DNA of 64,000 nucleotides from Thalassotalea euphylliae (GTDB lineage: Bacteria > Pseudomonadota > Gammaproteobacteria > Enterobacterales > Alteromonadaceae). The DNA is taken from the NCBI RefSeq assembly GCF_003390375.1, contig NZ_QUOT01000001.1, positions 558,001-622,000 of the forward strand, in the 5' to 3' direction. This document shows, piece after piece, positions 37,333 to 47,900 of the stretch. The notes under the pieces are model-generated. The model saw only the letters and a program-made list of their open reading frames with translations, was not told where the DNA came from and did no database searches. A program made the translations under genes and the position numbers. Numbering within the stretch: the stretch's first letter is position 1; each line of letters opens with the position of its first letter.

Positions 37333-38787
37333 ATGTTTGATCAGATCTTTAATGCCACTGTTGGAAACATCAACAACTTGTTGTGGGGCTCTGGTCAACT
37401 ACTCATTTATATACTGGTATTTGCCGGTTTCTGGTTTTCCTTCAAATTGAAATTTGTCCAGTTTGCCCATTTTCGCCATATGTTTTTCGTGATGAAAAAC
37501 AGCACCAAAGGCGATAGTGCCGGCATTAGCTCTTTTCAGGCGTTGTGTACTGGTCTATCTGCCCGGGTTGGTACGGGTAACTTGGCGGGTGTGTCAGTGG
37601 CAATTTCGCTAGGTGGCGCTGGTGCTGTTTTTTGGATGTGGGTGATTGCCTTTTTGGGCATGGCAACAGGCTTTGCCGAAAGCATTTTGGGTCAACTCTA
37701 CAAAGTAAAAGATGATCATAAAGAATATCGCGGTGGCCCTGCTTACTACATAAAAATGGGCTTGAATAAGCCTTGGCTGGCAGTTGCATTCGCTATTTGT
37801 TTATTCTTGGGTTATGGCTTTAGCTTTAGTGCGATGCAAGCCAACACCATTAGCGATGCGCTAAATCACGCCCTAGATATTCCACATATGTATTCAGGTC
37901 TCGCGATTACCTTATTTGCCGGTGTAATTGTTATGGGTGGTTTTAAAAGCATTGCCCGCTTTGCAGAGCTAGTCGTGCCGTTTATGGGGATTGCCTATAT
38001 TTTGGCGGCGCTAACGGTTGCTGCCCTTAATATTGAGCACATCCCTGCCCTAATTGGTGATATTTTAGCTTCTGCCTTTGGTTTACAGGAAGCAGGGGCA
38101 GGCGCGCTCGGTGCCGCCATTAAAAATGGCATTCAGCGGGGTTTATATTCGAACGAAGCGGGGGCTGGCTCTGTACCTCACGCCTCGGCAAGTGCTTCCC
38201 CTACTCCTAATCACCCTGTCGCACAAGGTTATGTGCAAATGCTCGGCGTATTTGTTGATACGGTTGTGCTTTGTACTTGTACTGCCGTGATTATTTTACT
38301 GGCCGACCTGCCCATGAGTGGTGAAATGGAAGGTATTCGCCTAACCCAAGATGCAATGACCGCCCACATCGGAGATGGCGGCGTTTATTTTGTCGCCGCT
38401 GCAATTACCCTATTTGCTTTTACCTCGGTGGTTGCTAACTATGCATATGCTGAGAGTAATCTGCACTTGTTTAAGCTAGACAACAATCTCGGACGCGGTA
38501 TTTATACTAGTTGTTATTTAGCCATGGTGCTGTGGGGTGCAAATGCGTCGCTATTTCATGTTTGGGCGATGGCTGATATGGCACTAGGATTGATGACGCT
38601 GGTTAACATTTTTGCCATAGTGCAATTAACTCCAACGATTAAAGCATTGTTTAAAGACTATTGTCAGCAGCGCACGAATCAAATGTCGTTACCAGCTCAG
38701 AGTCAAATTAAGCCTGAAATCAGCTTCTCTGCACAAAATATCGACTATCAAGGTAAGCTCTATTCAGGTATTTGGGATAAGAAATAG
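37333..38787 (+). CDS. Alanine/glycine:cation symporter (AgcS family)
   Basis: 484 residues, about 10-11 transmembrane helices. LWGSGQLLIYILVFAGFWFSFKLKFVQFAHFRHMF, GLSARVGTGNLAGVSVAISLGGAGAVFWMWVIAFLGM and GIQRGLYSNEAGAGSVPHASA are the AgcS signatures. It takes up alanine or glycine with sodium. A near-perfect ribosome binding site (AAGGAGGT) precedes the ATG. It lies 90 bases after ctlX, possibly in the same transcript, which suggests amino-acid uptake linked to that pathway. Confidence 0.94.
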   Translation: MFDQIFNATVGNINNLLWGSGQLLIYILVFAGFWFSFKLKFVQFAHFRHMFFVMKNSTKGDSAGISSFQALCTGLSARVGTGNLAGVSVAISLGGAGAVFWMWVIAFLGMATGFAESILGQLYKVKDDHKEYRGGPAYYIKMGLNKPWLAVAFAICLFLGYGFSFSAMQANTISDALNHALDIPHMYSGLAITLFAGVIVMGGFKSIARFAELVVPFMGIAYILAALTVAALNIEHIPALIGDILASAFGLQEAGAGALGAAIKNGIQRGLYSNEAGAGSVPHASASASPTPNHPVAQGYVQMLGVFVDTVVLCTCTAVIILLADLPMSGEMEGIRLTQDAMTAHIGDGGVYFVAAAITLFAFTSVVANYAYAESNLHLFKLDNNLGRGIYTSCYLAMVLWGANASLFHVWAMADMALGLMTLVNIFAIVQLTPTIKALFKDYCQQRTNQMSLPAQSQIKPEISFSAQNIDYQGKLYSGIWDKK

Positions 38788-38903
38788 AGTTTTTATTCAA
38801 TTTTTACTGATTTAGTGAAGATTTAGTAAAATTAAGGGTTGCTTTTTCACGAGAAGCTGGCATGTTAAATAGCAACTGCAGACGGTCAACCGTTTGTTTA
38901 AGT

Positions 38904-38915
38904 GTTAACGTTAAC
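38904..38915. promoter_or_regulatory. Perfect 12-bp palindrome upstream of asnB
   Basis: GTTAACGTTAAC, 143 bases before the asnB start in a 270-base spacer. Could be an operator; no known regulator is matched. Confidence 0.35.
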
Positions 38916-39057
38916 CCTATTTAATCTCTGTCCAATATTAGTTATTCAGTAACTAACCGGTTAAATAGTTTTACTTTAATTGGATATTTATTCGCAGTCG
39001 CTTCAATAAGTTAAAACACTGCACCTCATACAATTTGGAAAAAGGAGTAGCACTTCA

Positions 39058-40722
39058 ATGTGTTCGATCTTTGGTATTCTTGATATTAAAACTAGTGCGT
39101 CGGCACTTCGCCCTACTGCGTTAGAATGTTCTCGTCTTTTACGTCATCGCGGCCCAGACTGGTCTGGCATTTACACTAGTGACAATGCAATTTTAGTGCA
39201 CGAACGTTTAGCCATTGTTGATACTGAGCACGGCGCTCAGCCACTTTATAACGAAGATAAAACACACGTTTTAGCGGTTAACGGTGAAATTTATAACCAC
39301 AAAGCACTTGCGGCGAGTTTAACGGTTGATTACGAATTCCAAACGCACTCTGACTGTGAAGTTATTTTACCGCTGTACAAGGAATTCGGCGCAGAGTTTA
39401 TTGATAAACTGCAAGGCATGTTCGCTTTCTGTTTATACGATGAAAAAGCAGATCGCTACATTATCGCTCGCGACCACATTGGTATTATCCCACTTTACAC
39501 AGGCTATGATGAAGACGGTAACTTCTATGTTGCCTCAGAAATGAAATCATTAATGCCAGTTTGTAAAACGGTTAAGGAATTCCCTCCAGGCCATGTGCTA
39601 GACAGCAAAACTGGCGAATTGCGCAAATACTTTAAGCGCAACTGGATGCAATACGATGCAATCAAAGACAACCACACCAGCAAAGAAAAGCTGCGCACGG
39701 CGCTTGAAGATTCAGTGAAAAGTCACTTGATGACCGACGTACCTTACGGTGTGTTGCTATCAGGCGGTTTAGATTCATCACTGGTGTCTGCGATTACGCA
39801 AAAATATGCCTCGCGCCGTATTGAAGAAAATGATTTATCAGAAGCTTGGTGGCCAAAAGTGCACTCGTTTGCCTGTGGTTTAGAAGGCTCACCTGATTTA
39901 ATTGCTGCGCAAAAAGTGGCCGATGCGATTGGTACGGTGCACCACAATGTTGTGTTTACCGAGCAAGAGGGTATCGACGCGCTAAAAGAAGTGATTTATC
40001 ACTTAGAAACTTACGATGTCACCACTGTTCGTGCTTCAACGCCGATGTATTTAATGGCGCGTAAAATTAAAGCCATGGGCATCAAAATGGTGCTTTCTGG
40101 CGAAGGCGCCGATGAGATTTTTGGTGGTTACTTATACTTCCACAAAGCGCCAAACGCACAAGAATTCCATGAAGAGTTACTGCGTAAGTTAGATAAGTTA
40201 CATATGTTTGACTGCTTACGAGCGAACAAATCAATGTCGGCTTGGGGTATTGAAGCTCGCGTACCATTCTTGGATAAAAACTTCCTTGATGTTGCAATGC
40301 GCATTAACCCAGAAGATAAAATGTGTGGCGGCGGTAAAATGGAGAAAAGCATTTTACGTGAATCCTTTGAAGGCTACTTGCCAGAAGAAATTTTGTGGCG
40401 CCAAAAAGAGCAGTTCTCGGACGGTGTCGGCTACTCGTGGATTGATGGTTTAAAAGAATATGTTGAATCGCAAGTGAGCGATCAGCAGTTGGCAAACGCG
40501 GAATTTAAGTTCCCAGTTAACACGCCAGATACCAAAGAAGCTTACTTCTATCGCACTGTGTTCGAAGAAAAATTCCCGCTAGAAAGCGCCGCGAAATGTG
40601 TGCCAGGTGGTAAATCAGTAGCCTGCTCTACTCCGCAAGCACTGGCTTGGGATGAAGCATTCCAAAACATGGCCGACCCTTCAGGCCGAGCAGTACAGTC
40701 GGTACATAACGACAGTTACTAG
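39058..40722 (+). CDS. asnB: Asparagine synthase (glutamine-hydrolysing) B
   Basis: 554 residues, the usual size of E. coli-type AsnB. The N-terminal Ntn glutaminase has the nucleophile Cys2 (MCSIFGI), RHRGPDWSG and NGEIYNH; the C-terminal synthetase has the ATP pyrophosphatase loop S235-GGLDSS. It makes asparagine from aspartate, glutamine and ATP. The ribosome binding site AAAGGAG is strong. It ends in a terminator. Its proximity to four tRNA-Asn genes is notable. Confidence 0.97.
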   Translation: MCSIFGILDIKTSASALRPTALECSRLLRHRGPDWSGIYTSDNAILVHERLAIVDTEHGAQPLYNEDKTHVLAVNGEIYNHKALAASLTVDYEFQTHSDCEVILPLYKEFGAEFIDKLQGMFAFCLYDEKADRYIIARDHIGIIPLYTGYDEDGNFYVASEMKSLMPVCKTVKEFPPGHVLDSKTGELRKYFKRNWMQYDAIKDNHTSKEKLRTALEDSVKSHLMTDVPYGVLLSGGLDSSLVSAITQKYASRRIEENDLSEAWWPKVHSFACGLEGSPDLIAAQKVADAIGTVHHNVVFTEQEGIDALKEVIYHLETYDVTTVRASTPMYLMARKIKAMGIKMVLSGEGADEIFGGYLYFHKAPNAQEFHEELLRKLDKLHMFDCLRANKSMSAWGIEARVPFLDKNFLDVAMRINPEDKMCGGGKMEKSILRESFEGYLPEEILWRQKEQFSDGVGYSWIDGLKEYVESQVSDQQLANAEFKFPVNTPDTKEAYFYRTVFEEKFPLESAAKCVPGGKSVACSTPQALAWDEAFQNMADPSGRAVQSVHNDSY

Positions 40723-40759
40723 CTAACGTTGTAAAACGATTGTTATTAACAATGAGAAA

Positions 40760-40790
40760 GCGCTACTAAACTATCAGTAGCGCCTTTTTT
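40760..40790 (+). terminator. Terminator after asnB
   Basis: GCGCTACT (40760-40767) pairs with AGTAGCGC (40776-40783), followed after one base by six T. Confidence 0.9.
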
Positions 40791-40919
40791 ATTTAAACTT
40801 TTCCTTTAACACACAACAAATAAGATTATTTACACTTGTCAGTTAATTTTTAGTGAAAATTACTTTAAAGTAGTGACATCTAAGCCATAAACCCCGTGAA
40901 ACAGTTAGGATCTCCTGTT

Positions 40920-41714
40920 TTGACTAACCCAATCGACGACAATATTCCAAGTATTAAGCCTGATCTTGATCAGGTTGAAGCCTACCGCAGTACGAAAAAA
41001 CCAAGCAAATCGGGTTCATCAAAAGCACCAACACCGCAACATGAGCCAAGCCAACCAGCACCAAAGAAAAGCTCTGCTTTAGGTATTTTAAATAACCTTA
41101 TTATTTACGGCGTAATTGCGGCTGGTGGTTATTGGGCATTTCAACAAGATGTAAAACGCGAGCAAGAGCTTATTTCCGCTGAGAACCGCATTCTTGATTT
41201 AGAACGTCAGCTATCGGCAACTGATGAAGAAATGGGTGAATCAACGGTTGCGATGCGCGCGAAACTCGAAGGCTTAATTGAAAAGACTGATAAGCTATGG
41301 AGTGAGATGGATAAGCTGTGGGCATCGGCGTGGCGTAAAAACCAATCACAGATTAAAGAGCTACGCTCTAAAACCATCAAAACCGACAATAAGCTAACTG
41401 AAACCAACACAGAAATTCTCACCAACAAAACGGCGATTATTGAGTTAGGCGATAAGCAAAGCGCAACGGCATTTAATATTAATGCACTTACCGATCAACT
41501 AGGTAAGGCTCAGTCGGTTAAACAAGAAATCGAAAAGCTTGCTAGTCAGTTATCTAGCTTAGAAAACAAATCATCGAGTCGCGATCAACAACAAATAGAA
41601 TTAGCCACTATGGTTGCTGAGCTTGATACATCAGTAAAGCTATTGATTGAGCGTATGGAACGCCCTGCTGCTGGCGCTTCAACAACCGCGACTACGCCAC
41701 CACCTGCGCAATAG
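40920..41714 (+). CDS. Membrane-anchored coiled-coil protein, unknown
   Basis: 264 residues from a TTG start that has AGGA nine bases upstream; a GTG at 40896 would add eight residues but has no ribosome binding site. A Pro/Ser/Lys-rich cytoplasmic N-terminus (about 20-55), one transmembrane helix (ALGILNNLIIYGVIAAGGYWAF), then a long alpha-helical, Glu/Lys/Gln-rich coiled coil (about 80-245), and a short Ala/Thr/Pro tail. No catalytic motif. It may act as a periplasmic scaffold; function unknown. Alone on its strand before the all-minus region. Confidence 0.75.
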   Translation: MTNPIDDNIPSIKPDLDQVEAYRSTKKPSKSGSSKAPTPQHEPSQPAPKKSSALGILNNLIIYGVIAAGGYWAFQQDVKREQELISAENRILDLERQLSATDEEMGESTVAMRAKLEGLIEKTDKLWSEMDKLWASAWRKNQSQIKELRSKTIKTDNKLTETNTEILTNKTAIIELGDKQSATAFNINALTDQLGKAQSVKQEIEKLASQLSSLENKSSSRDQQQIELATMVAELDTSVKLLIERMERPAAGASTTATTPPPAQ

Positions 41715-41750
41715 CATCAAGCATTTCAACCAAACTCAAATAACACAAAT

Positions 41751-41780
41751 AAAAATGCCAATCATATGATTGGCATTTTT
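41751..41780. terminator. Bidirectional terminator between the coiled-coil gene and fadL
   Basis: A perfect 30-base palindrome (AAAAATGCCAATCAT and its complement) with A and T runs at the two ends, between two convergent genes. Confidence 0.92.
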
Positions 41781-41809
41781 TCAGTTGAACTTGTGCAACT
41801 AACGTTAAA

Positions 41810-43291
41810 CTACAACCAGTAATTTAGCTGTACAGACAATAGATGAACGTTAGTATCATAGTCAGCGGTTAAATTAGCGTTGGTTATACGCTGATCTTGC
41901 ACATTGTATTCAAATTCATTGATGCTAGTGTCTTTCATCCACATATAGCCATAGGCTAAGTCTAACGTCCAATCACTATTGAGTTGCCAGTTGCCACCAA
42001 TCGTCCACCAAATTCGATCATCAGTTGGAATACGTGCAGTTCTTCGCTCTTGTGGAATTGGGCTAGTGTCATATGCAACACCAGTTTTCAATTTAACCTT
42101 AGGCGACCACTGGTACGTTACACCAAGCGCTAATGCAAAAGTGTCTTCCCACTTTTCTGGTATATAGGCAATGTAGCCATCTTCATTTAAGTCAGCTTCT
42201 GTTACTTGCGAAATAGGGCCAGTTTCTTGTTCGCTTATAATGCTGATGTTGTCGAACTCACTCCAATCCATCCATTGCAATGATGCTTGCAACGATAGTT
42301 CAGGAGACACTGCTTGGTTAACACTAATTGAAAAGTTCTGTGGCAGGGTTAAGTCCATTTGAGCGGCTTCTTTTTCAAGCGGTGACGAAGCCAATAAGCC
42401 AGTGTTTAAATCAACGGCTGGTAACTCTGGAGCAACGACAAATAAATCATCACGCCCGCCAGCTGCCGCGCCAACAATAGGCACATTAGTAATTTCAAAA
42501 TCATTTGCTAAGGTCAAATCAATTGCGGAGTTGTAAACAAAAGCAATGCTTGTTGAACTATTTGGCTGCCATAGTGCTCCTAATGTGGCACTGACTGCCC
42601 AATCGCTGCTATCTAGCTCATATTGAATATCGCAGTAGTTACTGTTGTGAACATCACCTAACCCCAATGGAGCATAGGCAGCATTAATAAAGTCTGCATT
42701 TTCACAAAGGCCACCGATATCTTTAAAGGCGGTTAAGCGCCCTTCAGCATACGAAATGCTAATACCAAGGCCTACCGAGAACTGCTCGGAAACTTGATAC
42801 GCGAGTGTTGGCTGTAAACTGATAATGGTTAGTTCAGTATCTTGTGCAAAGTTTCTGCCGATGAAGTTTTCGTCGTAAGTACTTGAAATAGCGGCAGGAG
42901 CATATAGACCTACACCCCATGCCCATTCATCGTTAATCGGTGAGGCATAAAATGCATATGGCACCACCTCACTAATATCAAAGTCACCGCTGGTTTCTCC
43001 AGAAACAGGCTGACCAAGTACGTTGGTGGCCGACACATTAGAATATTCAGACTGACCAAAGATATAACCACCACCGATGGATAAGCTAGCACCTGGCAGT
43101 TTTGTTAACCCAGCAGGATTGGAATACAAGATAGAAGCATCTTCAACTACCGCACCACGCCCTGCATAAGCATTGCCCATGCTACTAGTTGATTGTTCAT
43201 AAATTTTAAAGCCTGCGGCTTGGGTAATTTGAGAAAATGAAGATGAAAGAAGAAGAGAACTAATAATTATTGATAATTTTTTATACTGCAT
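41810..43291 (-). CDS. fadL: FadL/OmpP1 family outer-membrane fatty-acid transporter
   Basis: 493 residues with a signal peptide (cleavage near TQAAG). The mature start GFKIYEQSTSSMGNAYAGRGAVVEDASILYSNPAGLTKLPG carries the FadL plug region with the NPAG motif. The remainder alternates as in a 14-strand barrel, ending LLSVQLNYWL with a terminal aromatic. It moves long-chain fatty acids or other hydrophobic molecules across the outer membrane. Several paralogues are usual in marine bacteria, so the substrate may not be a fatty acid. Single gene. Confidence 0.92.
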   Translation of the reverse strand: MQYKKLSIIISSLLLSSSFSQITQAAGFKIYEQSTSSMGNAYAGRGAVVEDASILYSNPAGLTKLPGASLSIGGGYIFGQSEYSNVSATNVLGQPVSGETSGDFDISEVVPYAFYASPINDEWAWGVGLYAPAAISSTYDENFIGRNFAQDTELTIISLQPTLAYQVSEQFSVGLGISISYAEGRLTAFKDIGGLCENADFINAAYAPLGLGDVHNSNYCDIQYELDSSDWAVSATLGALWQPNSSTSIAFVYNSAIDLTLANDFEITNVPIVGAAAGGRDDLFVVAPELPAVDLNTGLLASSPLEKEAAQMDLTLPQNFSISVNQAVSPELSLQASLQWMDWSEFDNISIISEQETGPISQVTEADLNEDGYIAYIPEKWEDTFALALGVTYQWSPKVKLKTGVAYDTSPIPQERRTARIPTDDRIWWTIGGNWQLNSDWTLDLAYGYMWMKDTSINEFEYNVQDQRITNANLTADYDTNVHLLSVQLNYWL

Positions 43292-43866
43292 AAATTGTTG
43301 TAATACTGTTGTAATGCAATTTCATCTTATATCTGATGAATAATATTTCAAACAACTATTTATACTATTTGAACGATAATTGATATTTACGAACAATATG
43401 TAGCCATATTGTATTTTCGTTATTCAAGCTCATTCAACCAAACATAGTATTAGCAAGTAAAGATTATGTTTTATGCTTTATAAACAACAGATTATTGTAT
43501 ATTAAATACACTCACCTTTATTTTTAGTGAACTCTGGGAACTACAAAATCAATGCGTAAAATCTTTAAATTAAATGTGCAATTACAACGTTAATGAGTCA
43601 TTAAAAATGTAGTTGCCAGTTTAAATCTGTTGAACTTTTATGCATAAACCACACTGTATATTGAATATTTATTCACCAAGTACATTAAGAGAATCTAAGA
43701 TTAACCATTGAAAATAACTCGCACTAATGGATCACAATTACGTTGGTTTAAAACTGGTTACTGCTATGGCGAGTAGGATTTAAGCCTCAGCTTAACGTCA
43801 AACTGAGACTTAAAGGGGTCAAGCTTAGCGTTTGCTAACTTCTACTAGATAAGCGTGATGATTCAC
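43292..43866. other. 575-base gene-free region
   Basis: AT-rich, with no credible reading frame, RNA gene or strong hairpin seen. It should contain the fadL promoter and the 3' end of the pyrD transcript. Confidence 0.5.
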
Positions 43867-44877
43867 TTATAACGCATCAACAATATCTTTAACCAGTTTT
43901 GGCCCTTCATAGATAAAGCCAGTATAGACTTGAACCAACGAAGCGCCTGCGGCAAGCTTTTCTTTGGCATCTTCAACTGATTGAATACCACCAACACCAA
44001 TAATAGGTAGCTGCCCTGCTAAAGCTTGCGCCAATTGCTTAATTACAATCGTGCTTTGCTCTTTGACTGGAGCACCGCTTAAGCCGCCTTGTTCATCGCC
44101 ATGCGGCAAATGCGCAACTTTATCGCGAGCAAGCGTGGTATTTGTCGCAATGACCGCATCAATATCATTTGCTTTTAAGCAGTCAGCAATGCCTTCAACT
44201 TCTTCTTGCGTTAAATCTGGTGCAATTTTTACTGCAACTGGCACATATTTACCGTATTGCTCAGCAAGCGATTTTTGCTCGACTTTTAAAGCCGCAAGTA
44301 ACTCATTTAACGCTTCACCATATTGTAAAGAGCGTAAACCTGGCGTATTTGGCGAAGAAATATTTACGGTAATATAACTGGCGTAGTCATAAACTTTACG
44401 CATACAGTGAATGTAATCATCTTTCGCATTTTCTTCTGGTGTATCTTTGTTTTTACCAATATTAATGCCCAAAATGCCTTTGAAATTAGCTTTTCGCACT
44501 TGCTCTACTAAGTAATCAACGCCTTTGTTGTTAAAGCCCATTCGATTAATCACAGCATTAGCTTCTTCTAATCGAAAAATGCGTGGTTTAGGGTTACCCG
44601 GTTGAGGCCTCGGCGTAATAGTGCCAATTTCTACAAAACCAAACCCCATCGCAGCAAAGGCTTGAATACATTCGCCGTTTTTATCAAGACCGGCAGATAA
44701 ACCTACCGGATTAGGAAAGCGAATGCCCATCACTTCCACAGGCTTGTCTTGCACGGTTTGTGTGTATACGACTTTTAATGGTGAATTTCCGGTTACATGC
44801 AACCCTTTGATAGTGAAGTTGTGAATAGCTTCTGGATCAAATTGAAACATCATCTTTCGAATCGCCGAATACAACAT
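43867..44877 (-). CDS. pyrD: Dihydroorotate dehydrogenase (quinone), class 2
   Basis: 336 residues from the ATG at 44877, which has an AGAGGAAA ribosome binding site; the frame stays open 20 codons upstream through a tandem repeat. It oxidises dihydroorotate to orotate with ubiquinone, the membrane-linked step of pyrimidine synthesis. The N-terminal amphipathic helices ([21 protein letters not shown]) dock to the membrane. FMN/substrate motifs are [33 protein letters not shown] with the catalytic Ser, IGVGGIQS and [12 protein letters not shown]. Confidence 0.96.
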   Translation of the reverse strand: MLYSAIRKMMFQFDPEAIHNFTIKGLHVTGNSPLKVVYTQTVQDKPVEVMGIRFPNPVGLSAGLDKNGECIQAFAAMGFGFVEIGTITPRPQPGNPKPRIFRLEEANAVINRMGFNNKGVDYLVEQVRKANFKGILGINIGKNKDTPEENAKDDYIHCMRKVYDYASYITVNISSPNTPGLRSLQYGEALNELLAALKVEQKSLAEQYGKYVPVAVKIAPDLTQEEVEGIADCLKANDIDAVIATNTTLARDKVAHLPHGDEQGGLSGAPVKEQSTIVIKQLAQALAGQLPIIGVGGIQSVEDAKEKLAAGASLVQVYTGFIYEGPKLVKDIVDAL

Positions 44878-44891
44878 GGTTTTCCTCTTGT

Positions 44892-44933
44892 TTAAGTTAT
44901 GAGTTAAGTTATAAGTTAAATTATGAATTAAAT
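44892..44933 (-). repeat. 12-bp tandem repeat in the pyrD leader
   Basis: Three and a half units of TTA(A)GTTAT(G/A)AG type (44892-44903, 44904-44915, 44916-44927, partial to 44933), directly upstream of the pyrD ribosome binding site. Confidence 0.8.
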
Positions 44934-44934
44934 A

Positions 44935-44962
44935 CAAAAAGTCCCTGCTTAGCAGGGACTTT
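44935..44962 (-). terminator. Terminator after the glutamate dehydrogenase gene
   Basis: An 11-bp stem AAAGTCCCTGC/GCAGGGACTTT (44938-44948 with 44952-44962). Read on the minus strand it is followed by TTTTT-type sequence, 16 bases after the gdh stop. Confidence 0.9.
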
Positions 44963-44978
44963 AATAGAGCAACTTGGC

Positions 44979-47900
44979 TTACGCCGCGCTATGTAAACTT
45001 AGTAACATTAATTCTCTTAATGCGACTGAGAACTTAGCAAATTCATGCGTTGGCGACATTCTAAAGTCAGCCAAGATATGACGCCAGCGCTCAAGTGGTT
45101 GTGCGCTCTGTTCAAACCACTGCTCAAGCAATTCATCTGAGTTGTTGCCCTTAGCATCTACTTTCAAAGCGACAATAGTAATAGCTCGCTGCTGCCAGTC
45201 AAGCTCTTCTCTAAATGACGCTCTAGCCAATGCTTGCCAGTGGTTAGCAACAGGCTGTGCAGTGATTTGGTCTAAGAACCAATGCAGGTCTAATCGGTCA
45301 CCAAGCTTGAAGTAAAGTTCTGCAACAAACTCAATCGAGCGACCATCAATTGCGGCAATCTCTGCAATATCCATTACTGAGAACAAGGTGCTTAGCTGTG
45401 AAATACGCTTAGCTGTTTTCTTCGGCACACCTGATTTAACTAGGCCAGATTCAACATGTACTAACTGCTCTACTTCATCAGCAGCCATGTATTTGCTTAG
45501 GTTTTTCGCTAATGCATCAAACGTAGGGCGATAGAAATCAATCGCTTGTTGAATATCCATGCCCTTGTCACGGTGTCTCAAGAACCAGCGCGTTGCGCGG
45601 CGAACATTGCGACGCAGTTGGAATAACATTTCAGTTTGCACAGACGTTTCAATTTTGTTGTCTAACGCTGCAATGTCTTGCCATACTGCGCCCATTTCAA
45701 ATACTTCACTTGCCATGGTGTAGCAATTAGCAACTTCAGCAACACTTGCGCCAGTTTCTTCCTGCATACGGTTTACGAAGTTAAAGCCCATGTCGTTGCC
45801 AAGCTTGTTAGCAAGTTTAGTGGCAATAATTTCAGCGCGTAGCGGGTGATCTTGCATTTGCGCACTGTATTTTTCTTGTAACAGACCAGGGAATGCACCA
45901 ATCAGTAGGCGATCGTGATATGGGTTACTGGTGATTTCTTCACAAACTAAATCTTCTTTTAATACCATTTTGCTGTAAGCAAGTAGTACCGAAAGCTCTG
46001 GACGAGTAAGGCCGTTACCTTGCGCTAGGCGCTCAGCAATTTCGTCATCATTTGGAATAAACTCTAACGCGCGATCTAGCTTGCCATCACGCTCTAATTC
46101 GTGAATAAAGCGTGTTTGCTCTTTTAGTTGATCAGCGCCGCGCATTGCCGTAATAGATAACGAGTGCGTTTGGTCGTAACAGTCTTTCAACACGATTTCT
46201 GATACTTCATCAGTCATGTCATAAAGCAACTTGTTACGCTGTTTAACAGTTAAGTCACCGCTTTGTACTAAACCGTTAAGTAGAATTTTGATGTTTACTT
46301 CGTTATCCGAACAGTCTACACCGCCAACGTTATCTACAGAGTCGGCATTAATTCGGCCACTATTAGCTGCATATTCAATACGGCCAAGCTGAGTTAAACC
46401 TAAGTTACCACCTTCACCTACGACTTTAGCTTGTAACTCGCTACCGTTGATGCGTAATGCGTCGTTAGCACGGTCACCCACTTCTAAATGAGTCTCGCCA
46501 CTGCCTTTAACATAAGTACCGATACCACCATTCCAAAGTAGGTCTACCTTCATTTTTAAAATGGCTTTAATTAAGTCGTTCGGCGCCATGCTTTGTTTTT
46601 GCGTGCCGATCATTTTCTTAATTTGCGGTGTAAGTTTGATTGATTTTGCCGCGCGGCTGAAAATACCACCACCTTCAGAAATCAACTCTTTGTTGTAATC
46701 TTCCCACGTACAACCTGGCATGTTGAACAAGCGCTCGCGCTCTTTGTAAGTCGGTGCTGCAACAGGATCTGGGTCGATAAAGATATGCATATGGTTAAAC
46801 GCAGCTTGTAAGCGAATATGCTTAGATAACAGCATACCGTTACCAAATACGTCACCAGCCATGTCACCGACACCAATCGCTGTAAAATCAGTTGTTTGAC
46901 AATCAATATCCATTTCGCGGAAGTGACGCTTAACCGATTCCCAAGCACCTTTTGCAGTAATACCCATGCCTTTATGGTCGTAACCGACACTGCCACCTGA
47001 AGCAAAGGCATCACCCATCCAGAAGTTGTACTCATCAGAGATACCGTTAGCGATGTCAGAGAATGTTGCGGTACCTTTGTCTGCTGCAACTACTAGATAT
47101 GGGTCATCTTCGTCATGGCGAACAACATCAATTGGCGAAATAATATCGCCCTTGATGATGTTGTCTGTGATATCTAATAAACCGCGAATAAAGGTTTTAT
47201 AACACTCTTGGCCCGCTTCAAAGATTTCTTGTCGTGTGCCGCCTAGTGGTAATTGTTTACAAACAAAACCACCCTTTGCACCGACAGGTACAATCACAGT
47301 GTTTTTCACTTGCTGGGCTTTTACTAAGCCTAAGACTTCAGTACGGAAGTCTTCGCGGCGGTCAGACCAACGCAACCCACCACGAGCCACTTTACCACCA
47401 CGTAAGTGAACACCTTCAACTTGCGGTGAGTAAACGAAAATCTCAAATTTAGGCATAGGTAGCGGCATTTCTGAGATTTCTTCAGGTAAGATTTTGAATG
47501 AGATATAAGACTTTTCTTGCTCACTCGCATTTTTCTGGAAGTAGTTTGTTCGAATGGTCGCATTAATCATTTCAACGAAACGACGAATGATACGATCGTC
47601 ATCAAGGTTAGCGACGTTATCTAGTGACTGTTCAATGTCATCAAGTACCTTGTTAACTGCTTTTTCAGTGCGCTTTGCACTCGGGCTAAAACGCAAGTTA
47701 AACAGCTTAACCAATAGTTCAGCTAAGTTAGGATAACGAGCAAAGGTATCTTCCACATAACTTTGGCTAAATGTACCGCCAATTTGGCGCTCATATTTGG
47801 CAAAGGCACGAATGATTGATACTTCACGACCCGCTAGCCCTGCACCAAGAATCAAACGGTTAAAACCATCATCTTCTAACTGCCCTGCCCAGACTTTTGC

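Noticed and set aside
46682..47089. 135-residue minus-strand frame inside the GDH gene
   Set aside because: Alternate frame of the same strand in a conserved catalytic region; not independent.
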